DNA of 64,000 bases from Meghimatium bilineatum (GCA_034231615.1 CM067315.1:12514141-12578140); one strand, 5' to 3'. Numbered from the stretch's first letter, positions 19,926 to 31,214 are shown. Program-made: numbers and translations. The notes: generated from the letters alone by a model not told the origin.

Positions 19926-20534
19926 ACGTTTGACACTGTCAGACTTGAAACAGCTATATTGGGATAAGTTATCAAGTAAATAATTCAAAGCTGAGGCAAC
20001 TAGCGGAAAACCAAACAAACCGCGTGGTCTCAATACCGTTCTTACATTGGTGCATTAGTACTCTCAGTTGTGGGCTGTCATCATTCAAGTACATGGATAT
20101 AATTGTTTGTTAGTTTGAAAACAAATTCAAATAGGTTTCGTTAGCTCAGAAATAAACTACAAACTGCCCCAAAAAATTGAAGATAAACACCAACAGGCGT
20201 GTTAAAACATGCGATCGATTTTATATTTATATTGTTATTGTTTATATATATTTTTAAATATACATTTGTTTGCTGCTGGCTGCATGTAGCGGTGACTAGA
20301 CAGTTCTGTTGAACCTGTCAGGCGTTAAACCGTGCCAACCAGACAAACAAACAGTCCTTAGTTCACTAATCAAGCTGTCTGTATTTTGACTATCACAGGG
20401 ACTCTCAACTTTTGTCAACCCGACTCTATTAGCTATTTCATCAACATCGTAATCTGTAAATAAGTCTTAAATAAGGACGACAGTGTATTCTCTATGGAAA
20501 GATTCGTAGATCAGATAATCAGCTTCCGACTAGG
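19926..20534. other. no recognised feature
   Basis: AT-rich, no coding or repeat signal I can support. Confidence 0.45.
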
Positions 20535-20970
20535 ACTGGGTATACACACACTTGGAAGGCTGCTAACTAGGACTGGGTATACACACACTTGGATGGCTGC
20601 TAATTAGGACTGAGTCTACACACACTTGGATGGCTGCTAACTAGGACTGAGTCTACACACACTTGGATGGTTGCTAACTAGGATTGGGTCTACACACACT
20701 TGGATGGCTGCGAACTAGGACTGAGTCTACACACACTTGGATGGCTGCTAACTAGGATTGGGTCTACACACACTTGGATGGCTGCTAACTAGGACTGAGT
20801 CTACACACACTTGGATGGCTGCTAACTAGGACTGAGTCTACACACACTTGGATGGCTGCTAACTAGGACTGAGTCTACACACACTTGGATGGCTGCTAAC
20901 TAGGATTGGGTCTACACACACTTGGATAGTTGCTAACTAGGACTGGGTCTACACACACTTGGATGGCTGT
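20535..20970. repeat. 37-bp minisatellite (about 12 copies)
   Basis: Unit CTAGGACTGAGTCTACACAC then ACTTGGATGGCTGCTAA. GGGTCT/GAGTCT variants alternate. Confidence 0.94.
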
Positions 20971-21543
20971 TTTTATTGGAGACTGTCATGACTGAAGACA
21001 GAGTTAACGGCAACATGAACAGAGAGCGCCTTAGACGACGAAGGTGCAGTGATATTTCAGTATATCGGATTGTTTAAACATGTCTCTAGCGCGGCAGGTC
21101 AACTCGCCCATGAGAGTTCATAAAATTCATAAAGAAGTCCACGTTCTTGACAGAATATGTCACATGATGATGATAAAACCTCGAATCTTCCTAGTCAATA
21201 TTCATACTCCTATTAGAGTACGCCCATTTATGCTTCCTGTTTGAGCTCTGAAAACGCTTCCTCTGTGTAATATAAAATATTGACCAATCATACATGTTCG
21301 ATAACAGACACATGACTTCAAAGGGAATCATTTCATAACAAGCATAACACACTATCAGCTGTTATCAGCGCGTGCACAGATGTGGTCTATAGACGGGTTT
21401 TCCCGATGTTCAAACTGGGGAAGTTACAGTGTAATACTTGATTAGGTAGGTCAAGCAGATCGATACTCATTGACTAGAGCAGGAGAACCTCGGGCTCTGT
21501 AGATATAAACAAGTATTTGTTTGGATACGGAATGTGAACGGTA
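20971..21543. other. no recognised feature
   Basis: Apparently single-copy sequence. No gene model is supportable. Confidence 0.45.
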
Positions 21544-21555
21544 AGTTACGAAAAT

Positions 21556-21717
21556 CTTCTTCTTTAGCGTTCATTCTCAAACTCCCGCTGGATCTCCCTT
21601 GTAGCAGGACCATGATCTTACTAGATTTCCAGCAGGATGTTGTCCAGAGAATGGAAATGTGGTGTGTCGCCGTTGTTTAATTTGCGCAATTGGCCCGACC
21701 CATCCGTCTGCGGCGGG
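21556..21717 (-). mobile_element. SINE-B, full-length, left arm of an inverted pair
   Basis: Complete minus-strand copy with a 12-bp target duplication AGTTACGAAAAT/AGTTACGGAAAT (21544-21555 and 21718-21729, one mismatch). It faces the plus-strand copy 37 bp away. Confidence 0.88.
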
Positions 21718-21754
21718 AGTTACGGAAATAAGAAATGGAATTTAGTGAAGATGG

Positions 21755-21920
21755 ACTGCCGAAGACGGATGTGCCGGAACATTGGCGCAAATAAAACGGC
21801 GACACAAAGCATTTCCATTCTCTGGACTACATCCTGCTGGAAATCTAGTAGGACCATGGTCCTGCTACAAGGGAGATCCAGCGGGAGTTTGAGAATGAAC
21901 GCTAAAGAAGAAGAAGAAAA
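21755..21920 (+). mobile_element. SINE-B, full-length, right arm of an inverted pair
   Basis: GCCGAAGACGGATGTGCCGG to GAACGCTAAAGAAGAAGAAG. With 21556-21717 it forms a head-to-head inverted repeat with arms of about 160 bp and a short loop. The open frame 21637-22068 that crosses the pair is not a gene. Confidence 0.87.
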
Positions 21921-22171
21921 CAATCACATTATCGTAAGTACGGTATATTTATGTCTGTTTGTGTGTTTGTCTGCTACGATCTCAAGGAATTACAAGCTAT
22001 CAGCTCTTATAACCTATGCATGGTGTTCAATGGAGTGTTCATTTACACTCGGAGATAGTCAACCCTAGATTGGTGTGCAGTATTGTTGATACTTCTTCGG
22101 TAAAGGTAAGGGGTTTAACTAAAAAAAAACCATTTCCTTGTGTTTATGCAAATTTTCTTGATCATTTTTGG

Positions 22172-22475
22172 GCGCGATAATCTATAGTGAGATTGCTTGC
22201 TATCACCGGGTTACAGCGTGTCAAGGTTCGGAACCAGGTCTGAGTAACAACAAAAATGTCCAGGTTGTGATTTCTACCATGACACGACCACTCAACCAGT
22301 TGACTCAGCCGTAAATACGTACCTGCCTCATGAGTTAGGGGAGGTAAAGACAACAAGGAAGGGAGATGGCCATCCCGCCTAATATCTACTGCATCTTATC
22401 ACATGAACTGTTATCTTCATCCCCAAAGGCAGATTGCTGCCGTGGGAAATACCTTTACCGCTAGTAGTCTGCGTG
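22172..22475 (+). mobile_element. SINE-H copy, nearly complete
   Basis: GCTTGCTATCACCGGGTTAC, AAGGTTCGGAACCAGG (B-box-like), GTGATTTCTACCATGACACG, GACTCAGCCGTAAATACG, GGGGAGGTAAAGACAAC, ATCTTCATCCCCAAAGG, GGGAAATACCTTTACC. About 300 bp, the best full-length representative. Confidence 0.78.
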
Positions 22476-22477
22476 CT

Positions 22478-22625
22478 TTCACGTGTGCCTTTTCAATATA
22501 CCTGTTCCAAGTGAGAATTTATCGAAGGTGACACCAAAATATTTGGGGTTGTCTCCTTCCTTGACGGTAGTTCCTAAAATTATTCTGGCTTTCTTTTCGT
22601 TTGGGGGAAGGGAGAATATGCCAAT
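22478..22625 (-). pseudogene. L11: LINE reverse transcriptase fragment
   Basis: The minus strand has a short uninterrupted frame, ARIILGTTVKEGDNPKYFGV then TFDKFSLGTGILKRHT. The NPKYLGVTFD motif is characteristic of jockey-type reverse transcriptases just after the catalytic box. A GT/GGGT-rich microsatellite follows (22660-22742). Confidence 0.68.
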
Positions 22626-22816
22626 ATTCTACCATGTTACCTACTACATGTGTGCGAGCGTTCCTGGATGGGTGGTGTGTGGATGGAGGGGTGTGTGGGT
22701 GGGTGGGTGTGTGTGTGGGTGTGTGTGGGTGGGTGGGTGTAGAGAATTAAGCACACGTGCATTTCCTGAATCATTAATGGATAATTGATGTTATACCCAA
22801 TTGGTCTATATGATGC

Positions 22817-23076
22817 ATGGGCCAAAATAGGAGTAAGGAATATCAACATTTTACTTTCCATGAATGTCGTAAGAGGTGGCTATAGAGGTTCTGGGGGAGG
22901 GGGGAGTTGGCAGTCTCATCCCAGGTGACCCAGACGCAATGTTGAAATCGGATGTGTCAGTCCGATAGGCGCAGAAATAGCAGCAAATCTGTAAAACATA
23001 ACACAACGACTTCTGTTTTCCGGACTTCACCATGATAATGTTCCGGAGTATGAGAACGAACGTAGAAGAAGAAAAA
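22817..23076 (+). mobile_element. SINE-A, diverged copy
   Basis: GGAATATCAACATTTTACTT, ATGAATGTCGTAAGAGGTGG, GGATGTGTCAGTCCGATAGG, GAGAACGAACGTAGAAGAAG. Older than the 9005 copy. Confidence 0.78.
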
Positions 23077-23351
23077 TACCTGACTTTTAAAATATGTGTG
23101 CACGGGTTTTTGTAGCGTCAGTGGCCTGCTTGCTGGCGTGAATACCTATAAAACGTGTGCGTGTCGTTGATGTGAGTACATATTAAACCTTATCATCACG
23201 GAGGCCGTGGTGGCTGAATTACCATTACGACATCTACTATTTTTGATAGTTAAAAACTCTTGTTGATATAATCGAACATGGTAAGAAGCGTACATCACCA
23301 TAAGAGGTACATATGACTTAACCAAAACTGTGAGTACAAAGTGTTAGTCAC

Positions 23352-24226
23352 TTCACGTTGGTACAATAGTTCACGTTGGTACAACAGTTCACGCTGGTAC
23401 AACAGTTCACGCTGGTACAACAGTTCACGCTGGTACAACAGTTCACGTTGGTACAACAGTTCACGCTGGTACAACAGTTCACGTTGGTACAACAGTTCAC
23501 GCTGGTACAACAGTTCACGCTGGTACAACAGTTCACGCTGGCTCAAGAGTCCACGCTGGTGCAACAGTTCACGCTGGTACAACAGTTCACGCTGGTACAA
23601 CAGTTCACGCTGGTACAATAGTTCACGTTGGTACAACAGTTCACGCTGGTACAACAGTTCACGCTGTCTCAAGAGTCCACGCTGGTGCAACAGTTCACGC
23701 TGGTACAACAGTTCACGCTGGTACAACAGTTCACGCTGGTACAACAGTTCACGTTGGTACAACAGTTCACGCTGGTGCAACAGTTCACGCTGGTACAACA
23801 GTTCACGCTGGTACAACAGTTCACGCTGGTACAACAGTTCACGTTGGTACAACAGTTCACGTTGGCACAAGAGTTAACGCTGGTACAACAGTGACGCTGG
23901 TGCAACAGTTCACGCTGGTACAACAGTTCACGTTGGTACAACAGTTCACGTTGGCACAAGAGTTAACGCTGGTACAACAGTGACGCTGGTGCAACAGTTC
24001 ACGCTGGTACAACAGTTCACGTTGGTACAACGGTTCACGCTGGTACAACGGTTCACGCTGGTACAACCGTTCATACTGGTACAACAGTTCACGTTGGTAC
24101 AACAGTTCACGTTGGTACAACGGTTCACGCTGGTACAACGGTTCACGCTGGTACAACAGTTCACGCTGGTACAACAGTTCACGTTGGTACAACGGTTCAC
24201 GCTGGTACAACAGTTCACGCTAGTAC
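23352..24226. repeat. 18-bp minisatellite (about 48 copies)
   Basis: Unit CACGCTGGTACAACAGTT with CACGTTGG and GGTGCAA variants. A block containing GGCACAAGAGTTAACGC is duplicated (23865 and 23951). The period of 18 leaves stop-free frames on both strands (QRELLY, TLVQQF, SSRWYN repeats), which are by-products. Confidence 0.95.
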
Positions 24227-24329
24227 ATGGTATGGAAACTGTTATTTATTTTATAAATTTCTATTTACTAAAAGTCCACCAAGTCTTAGGCAACATTTTC
24301 TTGGAAACCTACATACACATTCTATATGC

Positions 24330-24565
24330 CGGGTATTAGCTTAGATGAAAATAAACAAAAATAGGTATGAGTGTTACCAAAATATCTCGATAAAACAACT
24401 TAGTCGAAACGTCGTCTGTTATTGTGTCTCGTTGTTAGGTTGTTTTATCGACTTAATTTGGTTGTACTTATACCCTTATACCTATTTGTATTCATTTTGA
24501 TATTTGCCCTGTGTTTACATAGCTACAAATTTCCTGTTTCGGGTTGTTACCCGACAATGAAACTA
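24330..24565 (+). mobile_element. inverted-repeat element, second copy
   Basis: Arms AAATAGGTATGAGTGTTACC and GTTGTACTTATACCCTTATA are imperfect complements around TTAGTCGAAACGTCGTCTG, the hammerhead-like core seen on the minus strand at 3060-3095. It shares ATTTTGATATTTGCCCTGTG and GTTGTTACCC with the 2992 element. Confidence 0.5.
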
Positions 24566-24628
24566 GTATTGCTATAAGTTTAGAGGCGTATATCTGCCAT
24601 CTTTATATGTAGGTTTAGTGATAGAGTT

Positions 24629-24920
24629 CGCCTGTTGTTGCCCTGGCCCAAGAGGGAAGCAAAGAATAGCAACGATTTTTACCTTCCATGCATGTCGTAA
24701 GAGGAGACTACGGAGGTTATAGGATGGAGTTGCCTGTCCCATCCCATATACGGTTAGTGACCAAAAGCCATGCGGAAGTCGTATATGGGTCAGGCTGAAA
24801 GGCGTAGATATCGCAGCAATGCTGTAATCCATAACACAGTGCATTCCGTTCTCTGGACTATATCCTGATAACCTGTAGGAGTTTGAGAATGAACACAGGG
24901 GAAGAAGAAGAAGAAGAAGA
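24629..24920 (+). mobile_element. SINE-A, first of a tandem pair
   Basis: GTTGCCCTGGCCCAAGAGGG to ACAGGGGAAGAAGAAGAAG. A 9-bp duplication GATAGAGTT lies at 24620-24628 and 24921-24929. The flanking sequence (TATATGTAGGTTTAGTGATA) is repeated in diverged form after the element and before the next SINE. Confidence 0.82.
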
Positions 24921-24974
24921 GATAGAGTTGATATTTGCCATATTAATATGTAGGGTTAGAGATATAGTTGTATA

Positions 24975-25205
24975 CGGCAGTGGTTCAAAAGAGGGGCCTA
25001 GAATAGTAACACTGTTTACCTTCCAGTGGGCGTTGGCTGCCCCATATCATACAGGTTTAAAGTGATCTAGATGCCATGCTGAAGTTGGATATGTCAATCC
25101 GATTGACGCAACTATCACAGCTAAGCTGTAAACCATAACATAACTTATTTCATTCTCTGGACTACATCATGCTAATCGAGAGTAGTTTGAGCACAGAAAA
25201 AAGAG
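24975..25205 (+). mobile_element. SINE-A, second of a tandem pair, decayed
   Basis: CACTGTTTACCTTCCAG, TGCTGAAGTTGGATATGTC, CTGGACTACATCATGCTAAT. It has a deletion near the centre. The following GAGTTAATATACGCCA parallels GAGTTGATATTTGCCA after the first copy. Confidence 0.75.
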
Positions 25206-25261
25206 TTAATATACGCCAGTTTGTTGCAGGAACCAGTGGTTAGAGTCAAGAATAGTGATAT

Positions 25262-25715
25262 TTATGACGCCCGTGTATGCGAGAGTTGACTGTGTGGTCT
25301 TGGATAATCCTGCCGCCCGTGTATGCGAGAGTTGACTGTGGTTTTGGATAATCCTGACGCCCGTGTATGTGAGAGTTGACTGTGTGGTCTTGGATAATTC
25401 TGACGCCCGTGTATGCGAGAGTTGACTGTGGTATTGGATAATCCTGACGCCCGTGTATGTGAGAGTTGACTGTGTGGTCTTGGATAATCCTGACGCCCGT
25501 GTATGCGAGAGATGACTGTGTGGTCTTGGATAGTTATGACGCCCGTGTATGCGAGAGTTGACTGTGTGGTCTTGGATAATCCTGACGCCCGTGTATGCGA
25601 GAGATGACTGTGTGGTCTTGGATAATTCTGACGCCTGTGTATGCGTGAGTTGACTGTGTGGTCTTGGATAATCCTGACGCCCGTGTATGCGAGAGATGAC
25701 TGTGTGGTCTTGAGT
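25262..25715. repeat. 46-bp minisatellite (about 10 copies)
   Basis: Unit GACGCCCGTGTATGCGAGAG then TTGACTGTGTGGTCTTGGAT and AATCCT. Some units lack the TGTG step and are 42 bp. Confidence 0.93.
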
Positions 25716-25837
25716 ACCCAATCCCTGATAAATTCATGGTCAAATAGTGTTTGAGCAGAATATGCTATAACTACAGGCACAAATATGGCTGGTTTATATC
25801 ATAATAAATGTATCCTGGAATTGATCTATTTTTTCCC

Positions 25838-25965
25838 GTACTCGTTCGCAAACTCCTCCCAATTAACAGGATGCAATCCAAAGAAAGAAATTGTTGACTG
25901 TTACACTGCGATATCTGCGCCTATCCGAATGCCACATCAGACTCCATCATCTCATTTCTGGAAGA
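25838..25965 (-). mobile_element. SINE-A fragment, decayed
   Basis: CTCGTTCGCAAACTCCTCCC, TGCGATATCTGCGCCTATCC. 3' half only. Confidence 0.6.
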
Positions 25966-26029
25966 AAACCTTCCCTTCTACGGAATCGGGTAGGTAATTC
26001 AATATGCTACGACACTTTCGTTAATACAT

Positions 26030-26245
26030 GTTTTCCTGTGAAGAAGTGCAGGGAGACTTTCTATGAGTTGAGAAAATAAAGGCGGCTTTGTCATAGCAGA
26101 CGCCGCGACATGTACAAGAAGTATTTTGATTGTACCTCCGAAAGAAAAAACTCCTGTCCCAATTATGGATTGAACCTAGGACCTTAAAGGACGCTATAAA
26201 AACAAACTTAATGAGTGTTAAAACCACGCAGCCAAATCTGAGTAT
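26030..26245 (-). mobile_element. SINE-G (tRNA-derived)
   Basis: GACTTTCTATGAGTTGAG, GACGCCGCGACATGTACAAG, then on the minus strand TGGCTGCGTGGTTTTA (A box) and GGTTCAATCC (B box). Both Pol III promoter boxes are recognisable. Confidence 0.75.
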
Positions 26246-26249
26246 TTCG

Positions 26250-26415
26250 ACCAGACACATCTGACTTCGGTATGAAATTTGGGTCACTTCCACAATATAT
26301 GGGATCTGACAGTCAACCCCCCCCCCCCCATATCCTCCCTAGTCGCCTCTTACGACATGCGAGTGACATGGAATGTAAACAGTGTTTTTATTCTTCCTCG
26401 TCTTACGGGTCACAG
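26250..26415 (-). mobile_element. SINE-A 5' part
   Basis: AGACACATCTGACTTCGGTA, CCTAGTCGCCTCTTACGAC, GTAAACAGTGTTTTTATTC. A run of 14 C interrupts it. Confidence 0.7.
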
Positions 26416-26740
26416 CAACAGATGTGGGAATAAAACTCTAACCAATCAACCAATCTTCTCTTAAAGTACCACTTGTTATGAGCTTGTCAAGAAATACATC
26501 CCAGACCTTCTACAAGTCAGTAAAATCGTGTTTCATCCCGGTCCTAACACACGACAGAAGAATGTGGCAAGTTATCAAAGTGAATTGTTCCGGTTAGTGG
26601 CGGCCATGATGGCGGGAATTTCCGAACTAATCGTCCCATGATTCACTGGGCTATGATTCAAGTCCCTATTGCGTCGATATATCAAACATTTGTAATAGAC
26701 GCTAATCTCTAAACACGCACACAAACATCAATCAAATCAT
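26416..26740. other. unassigned; weak tRNA-like stretch
   Basis: GCGGCCATGATGGCGGGAA and ATTCAAGTCCC (26603-26675) loosely resemble A and B boxes. GGAGGCCGTGGTGGCTGAA at about 23200 is similar. Too weak to call a SINE. Confidence 0.3.
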
Positions 26741-28050
26741 TTACCAATCTGCACACACACATACACTCACTCACACTCACACACACACACATACTCACAC
26801 CTGCGTAATTTAAAACAAAAACGAATTAATACACATAAAATCAGGCACAAGCTAACTCACACACACACATAAATCCAAGCTAAAGCTAATTGACACACAT
26901 AAATCCAGGCTAAAGCTAACGTACACACACATAAATCCAGGCTAAAGCTAACTCACACACATAAATCCAGGCTAAAGCTAACTCACACACACATAAATCC
27001 AGGCTAAATTTAACTTACACACATATAAATCCAGGCTAAAGCTAACATTCACACACATAAATCCAGGATAAAATGAACTTACACACACATAAATCCAGGC
27101 TAAAGCTAACTTACACACATATAAATCCAGGCTAACGCTAACTTACACACACACACACATAAATCCAGGCTAAAGTTAACTTACACACACATAAATCCAG
27201 GCAAAAGCTAACTTACACACACACACATAAATCCAGGTTAATGCTAACTCACACACATAAATCCAGGCTAAAGCTAACTCACACACATAAATCCAGGCTA
27301 AAGCTAACTCACACACATAAATCCAAGCTAAAGCTAACTCACACACATAAATCTAGGATAAAACTAACTTACACACACATAAATCCAGGCTAAAGCTAAC
27401 TCACACACATAGATCCAGGCTAAAGCTAACTCACACACATAAATCCAGGCTAAAGCTAACTCACACACATAAATCCAAGCTAAAGCTAACTCACACACAT
27501 AAATCTAGGATAAAACTAACTTACACACACATAAATCCAGGCTAAAGCTAACTCACACACATAAATCCAGGCTAAAGCTAACTCACACACATAAATCCAG
27601 GATAAAGCTAACTTACACACACACACATAAATCCAGGATAAAGCTAACTTTTACACACATAAATCCAGGCTAAAGCTAACTTACACACACATAAATCCAG
27701 GTTAAAGCTAACTCACACACATAAATCCAGGCTAAAGCTAACTCACACACATAAATCCAGGCTAAAGCTAACTCACACACACATAAATCCAGGATAAAAC
27801 TAACTTACACACAAAATTCCAGGATAAAACTAACTTACACACACATAAATCCAGGCTAAAGCTAACTTACACACACACACACACATAAATCCAGGCTAAA
27901 GGTAACTTACACACACACATAAATCCAGGCTAAAGCTAACTTACACACACACATAAATCCAGGCTAAAGTTAACTCACACACACATAAATCCAGGCTAAA
28001 TTAACTTACACACACATCAATACAGGCCAAAAACTAACACGCACACACAC
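26741..28050. repeat. 30-bp minisatellite with embedded (CA)n, about 40 copies
   Basis: A (CA)n-rich lead-in (26741-26815) passes into units AACTCACACACATAAATCC then AGGCTAAAGCT. The CACACA part varies in length from unit to unit, giving 28-38 bp periods: a minisatellite with a slipping microsatellite inside each unit. Confidence 0.93.
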
Positions 28051-28065
28051 AAATAAATACGCATG

Positions 28066-28180
28066 TGCATATACGAGACATAAAACCCCACACCTGCATA
28101 TCTATCATATACGAGACATAAAACCCCACACCTGCATATCTATCATATACGAGACATAAAACCCCACACCTGCATCTCAC
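28066..28180. repeat. 38-bp repeat, 3 copies
   Basis: Unit ATATCTATCATATACGAGAC then ATAAAACCCCACACCTGC. Confidence 0.9.
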
Positions 28181-28213
28181 ATTCAAATCACATTCAGTAA
28201 CACAATTTGATTA

Positions 28214-28410
28214 CTGACTTGGCAACTCACACTTACTTTCTGTCTGATTTGGCAACTCACACTTACTTTCTGTCTGACTTGGCAACTCACACTTACTTTC
28301 TGTCTGACTTGGCAACTCACACTTACTTTCTGTCTGACTTGGCAACTCACACTTACTTTCTGTCTGACTTGGCAACTCACACTTACTTTCTGTCTGACTT
28401 GGCAATGCAA
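28214..28410. repeat. 30-bp minisatellite (6.5 copies)
   Basis: Unit GACTTGGCAACTCACACTTA then CTTTCTGTCT, nearly identical copies. Degenerate ACTCACACTCGATCAC units continue to about 28555. Confidence 0.93.
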
Positions 28411-28744
28411 ACTCAATCACTCACTTAACAGCTCACACTCGATCACTGACAGCAACCAACACTCGTTTTCTAGTTTAACAACTAAAACTCAATCACTGCC
28501 GTAGAAACTCACACTCGATCGCCAACTTAGCAACTCACACTCGATCACCAACTTAGTCATGGACAGACTAATTTCCTATCTCTTTATTAGTCATACCCAC
28601 ATACTTCCGCTCATCCCTTGGTTTCCACCTCTAATACTATTGACCCACAACCCACGCGATCTCTCACTTGCTTGTCTTATCCATTGCCAACGGATGTAAT
28701 CCAATTCCCCCCCCCTTCCAACCCCTGTGTGTTGATGGGTCCAA

Positions 28745-28985
28745 AAGGAAAGGATATAATAATAACACTGACCTACAATGCATAGCGTAAGAGACACCTA
28801 AAAAGTACTAGGCGTTAGGTTAAGCAACTCGAAAATGTCATCCTTAAGTCGAGTGTGTCATGGTGAAGCCGGATGTGTCATATTGAAAAACGCAGCTGTA
28901 TCAGTCAAGCTGTAAACCATGAGGTGGATCATTCCGTTCTTCTTACTATATTCTGATAACCTGCAGGAATTTCAGAACTCCAATA
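28745..28985 (+). mobile_element. SINE-A, strongly decayed
   Basis: GCATAGCGTAAGAGACACC, GCCGGATGTGTCATATTG, AAGCTGTAAACCATGAGG, CTGATAACCTGCAGGAATTT; the tail is lost. Confidence 0.65.
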
Positions 28986-29465
28986 ATGTCGTTTTTTAAT
29001 TTTTTTATTTCTGCAATGGCAACATCGTAACAAGCTTTAATAAACAATTTGTACACAATCTGGATTGTGGGAAATTCCTAAGCACGTGATAAACAAATAC
29101 GACAATTGGATGCATCTCTCTTTCCCCCTTACCGCTATTCCCACTCCTACCCTTTTATCTCGTGTTTGGCATAATAAAATATATCTGTATATTCATACTT
29201 AACTCGGATATTTGAAATATTACTAAGTGCAGAGGTTACAGAGTGCAGAGGTTGAAGTGTACGGATTTTACAAGGGCAAAGGTTATGGACTACAAGAGGT
29301 TACGAAGTATGTAGAGGTTACATTGTACAGTTTCACTAATTCTGGCAATTACTTATCAATCTACAAAAACGAATGTTCAATATAACACGATAATAAGTGT
29401 ATTTGCTAGTACTAAATTATACCCTTGTTTTGCTTTGTCTATACAAGCATACCTAGTTAGGAATG
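28986..29465. other. no recognised gene; faint AGAGGTTA repeats
   Basis: Between 29230 and 29325 AGAGGTTACA-like motifs recur irregularly, perhaps an eroded array. Otherwise unassigned. Confidence 0.4.
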
Positions 29466-29469
29466 GTGT

Positions 29470-29680
29470 GGTCTGAAAGGTTATCGCTGTCTTTACTTTC
29501 CCAGAAGATTTGGCGAATTTTTCAAGGATGCGTCGAAGTAGAGTCGTCTTGGGCGTGCTCTTCCCCTGTTGCCGTTAACTCCGCCTTTAGCTATTAATCT
29601 TTCCATGTTGTTATGTCTCTTTATGTGACGAAATACATTCATATTTTTTTCACATTCCACAGATAATTCCCCCCCCCCCC
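29470..29680 (-). pseudogene. L9: LINE C-terminal fragment (tentative)
   Basis: The minus-strand frame reads NVFRHIKRHNNMERLIAKGG then VNGNRGRARPRRLYFD, resembling FxxHxxRxxxLExLIxxGxVxGxRxRGRPRxxW of LINE C-termini. A poly-C run of 14 borders it. Confidence 0.6.
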
Positions 29681-29698
29681 CCATTATCTTACAGAGAT

Positions 29699-29910
29699 TC
29701 TTCTTCTTTCGTTCACTTTGTGTTTTATGCGTGGCAACCTGATTATCTGTGCGCCTTTTGGCTGGTTGCCTCCGTCTTCAGCACTCTGCTTACTTGGGCT
29801 GGACTATGGTCCTGCTCGAGTGGGAGTGCCCGACCAGTCTTAGTTTCCAGCCACTGATGGCTGAACTAAGCCCCATCACCACTTTAAGGTTCTGCCCTCG
29901 ATGGGGATCG
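29699..29910 (-). mobile_element. SINE-E, second copy
   Basis: TTCTTCTTTCGTTCACTTTG, CTTAGTTTCCAGCCACTGAT, CCCTCGATGGGGA: the reverse complement of the 1808-2017 element. A 9-bp duplication TACAGAGAT lies at 29690-29698 and 29911-29919. Confidence 0.82.
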
Positions 29911-29984
29911 TACAGAGATAAATGGTAAGACATTTCAAGATTGAATTGTTAGTCATGTGCTTCCATCATTTCATAAACTGTCGT

Positions 29985-30280
29985 GTGTGGTAATTGATAA
30001 TACTTCGTGAAAACTAGCATGGTTCAGACATGTATACAGACACGATTCCTTGTCAAAAACAATACTGCAGGAAACTGTCGAAGGTGGAAGAGGAGGGCAA
30101 ATAAAGGCATGGACAGACAACATCAAGGAATGTACAGGGAAAGATATTTCCACATTCATCCGCATCGCTGAGGATAGAATTCTCTGGAGGACTCTGTGTA
30201 CTTAGGCACATGTGGTACACATGTGGCAAATGTGGTACCCCTACGACCCTGAAGGGTTACGAGTTTATTGATTGATTGAA
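29985..30280 (+). pseudogene. L4: LINE C-terminal fragment
   Basis: Uninterrupted reading KLAWFRHVYRHDSLSKTILQ then ETVEGGRGGQIKAWTDNIKE, CTGKDISTFIRIAEDRILW, RTLCT, stop. It is the C-terminal tail of a non-LTR element, closely matching the minus-strand fragment at 45728-46165. It ends with CCCTACGACCCTGAAGGGTT and a (TTGA)n tail. Confidence 0.82.
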
Positions 30281-30429
30281 TACTTCGTACCACAAGCTGT
30301 GGCAGCAGAAGATAAAGTTCCTAATTAATCAAGTACTAAAGATATAATCAATATTTGGCTGACCAATATCAACATTCCATTCAACTAAAGGCATATGAAG
30401 CGTGAAATACTCGGAATTATAACAAAGAC
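30281..30429. other. no recognised feature
   Basis: Short AT-rich spacer. Confidence 0.4.
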
Positions 30430-30575
30430 ATACGCATGCTGTTTCGCATGTGGGTCTCACCATGACCCACTAGACAAACCACCCATGCAACAGAAAATCT
30501 TAGTAGATGACATGCCCTTATATTGTGGCTCTCTTATGGAAGCTTTGTAACATATTATCTATACAACTATAGACA
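30430..30575 (+). mobile_element. TE-F 5' fragment
   Basis: GCATGTGGGTCTCACCATG, CAAACCACCCATGCAACAG, GTAGATGACATGCCCTTATA: the start of TE-F, followed at once by a second copy. Confidence 0.7.
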
Positions 30576-30639
30576 ACCCCTGAGTAGAAGGCTCTTTCAA
30601 TAGGCATTGAACTAAGCCGAAAGCTGAAGTCTCCTGGAA

Positions 30640-31000
30640 AGCTCTTACGCATGTGGTTGCGTCTGTGGGTCTCACCAATGGCCCACTGGACATACCACTC
30701 ATGCAACAGAAAACCTTAGTGGGTGGAATGCTGTTATATGGAGGTTATCTTCTTTGAGAAGCTTCATGGCAAATTTTCTATACAATTATGCTTTTATTTT
30801 GTTGTTGAAATATGTTTCATGTTTACCTGAATATATATGTATGCACCCTCTGTGGTTGGGAGACAGAGATGTACTGTGCAGCACTGGGGAGGAGGAAACT
30901 GACAGCACTGTTTATTTTTTCCTATGGCTGAAACCCCTTATAGAGGCACAGTGACTCAGGACGTGACAATCCTTTTAACTTGAACATTTGGTTGCATAGG
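30640..31000 (+). mobile_element. TE-F, 3'-truncated copy
   Basis: From TACGCATGTGGTTGCGTC through ATATATATGTATGCACCC and CAGTGACTCAGGACGTGAC to ATTTGGTTGCATAGG, where it departs from the other copies. Confidence 0.78.
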
Positions 31001-31095
31001 ATTTTATATATTTACATCAGAATTTTATGTTTACAAAAGAATGTTATATGTTTACATCAGAATTGTTTATGTTTACATCAGAAATTTAGAAAGAC
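31001..31095. repeat. short TTTACATCAGAAT repeat
   Basis: About four imperfect 22-24-bp units of ATGTTTACATCAGAATT. Confidence 0.75.
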
Positions 31096-31214
31096 TGAGG
31101 TGGGGCATGGTAAAAAACATTATTGTTACAGAGAATGTTAGACATGGAGGTATCTAGAGGCGCGGGAAGGAAAAGTAATTTTTTGGAAAGTTCCGAAGAT
31201 CACGCAATTAGCAC

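Noticed and set aside
23295..24339. Numerous long repetitive frames on both strands (QRELLY, TLVQQF, SSRWYN cycles)
   Set aside because: By-products of an 18-bp tandem repeat whose length is a multiple of 3.
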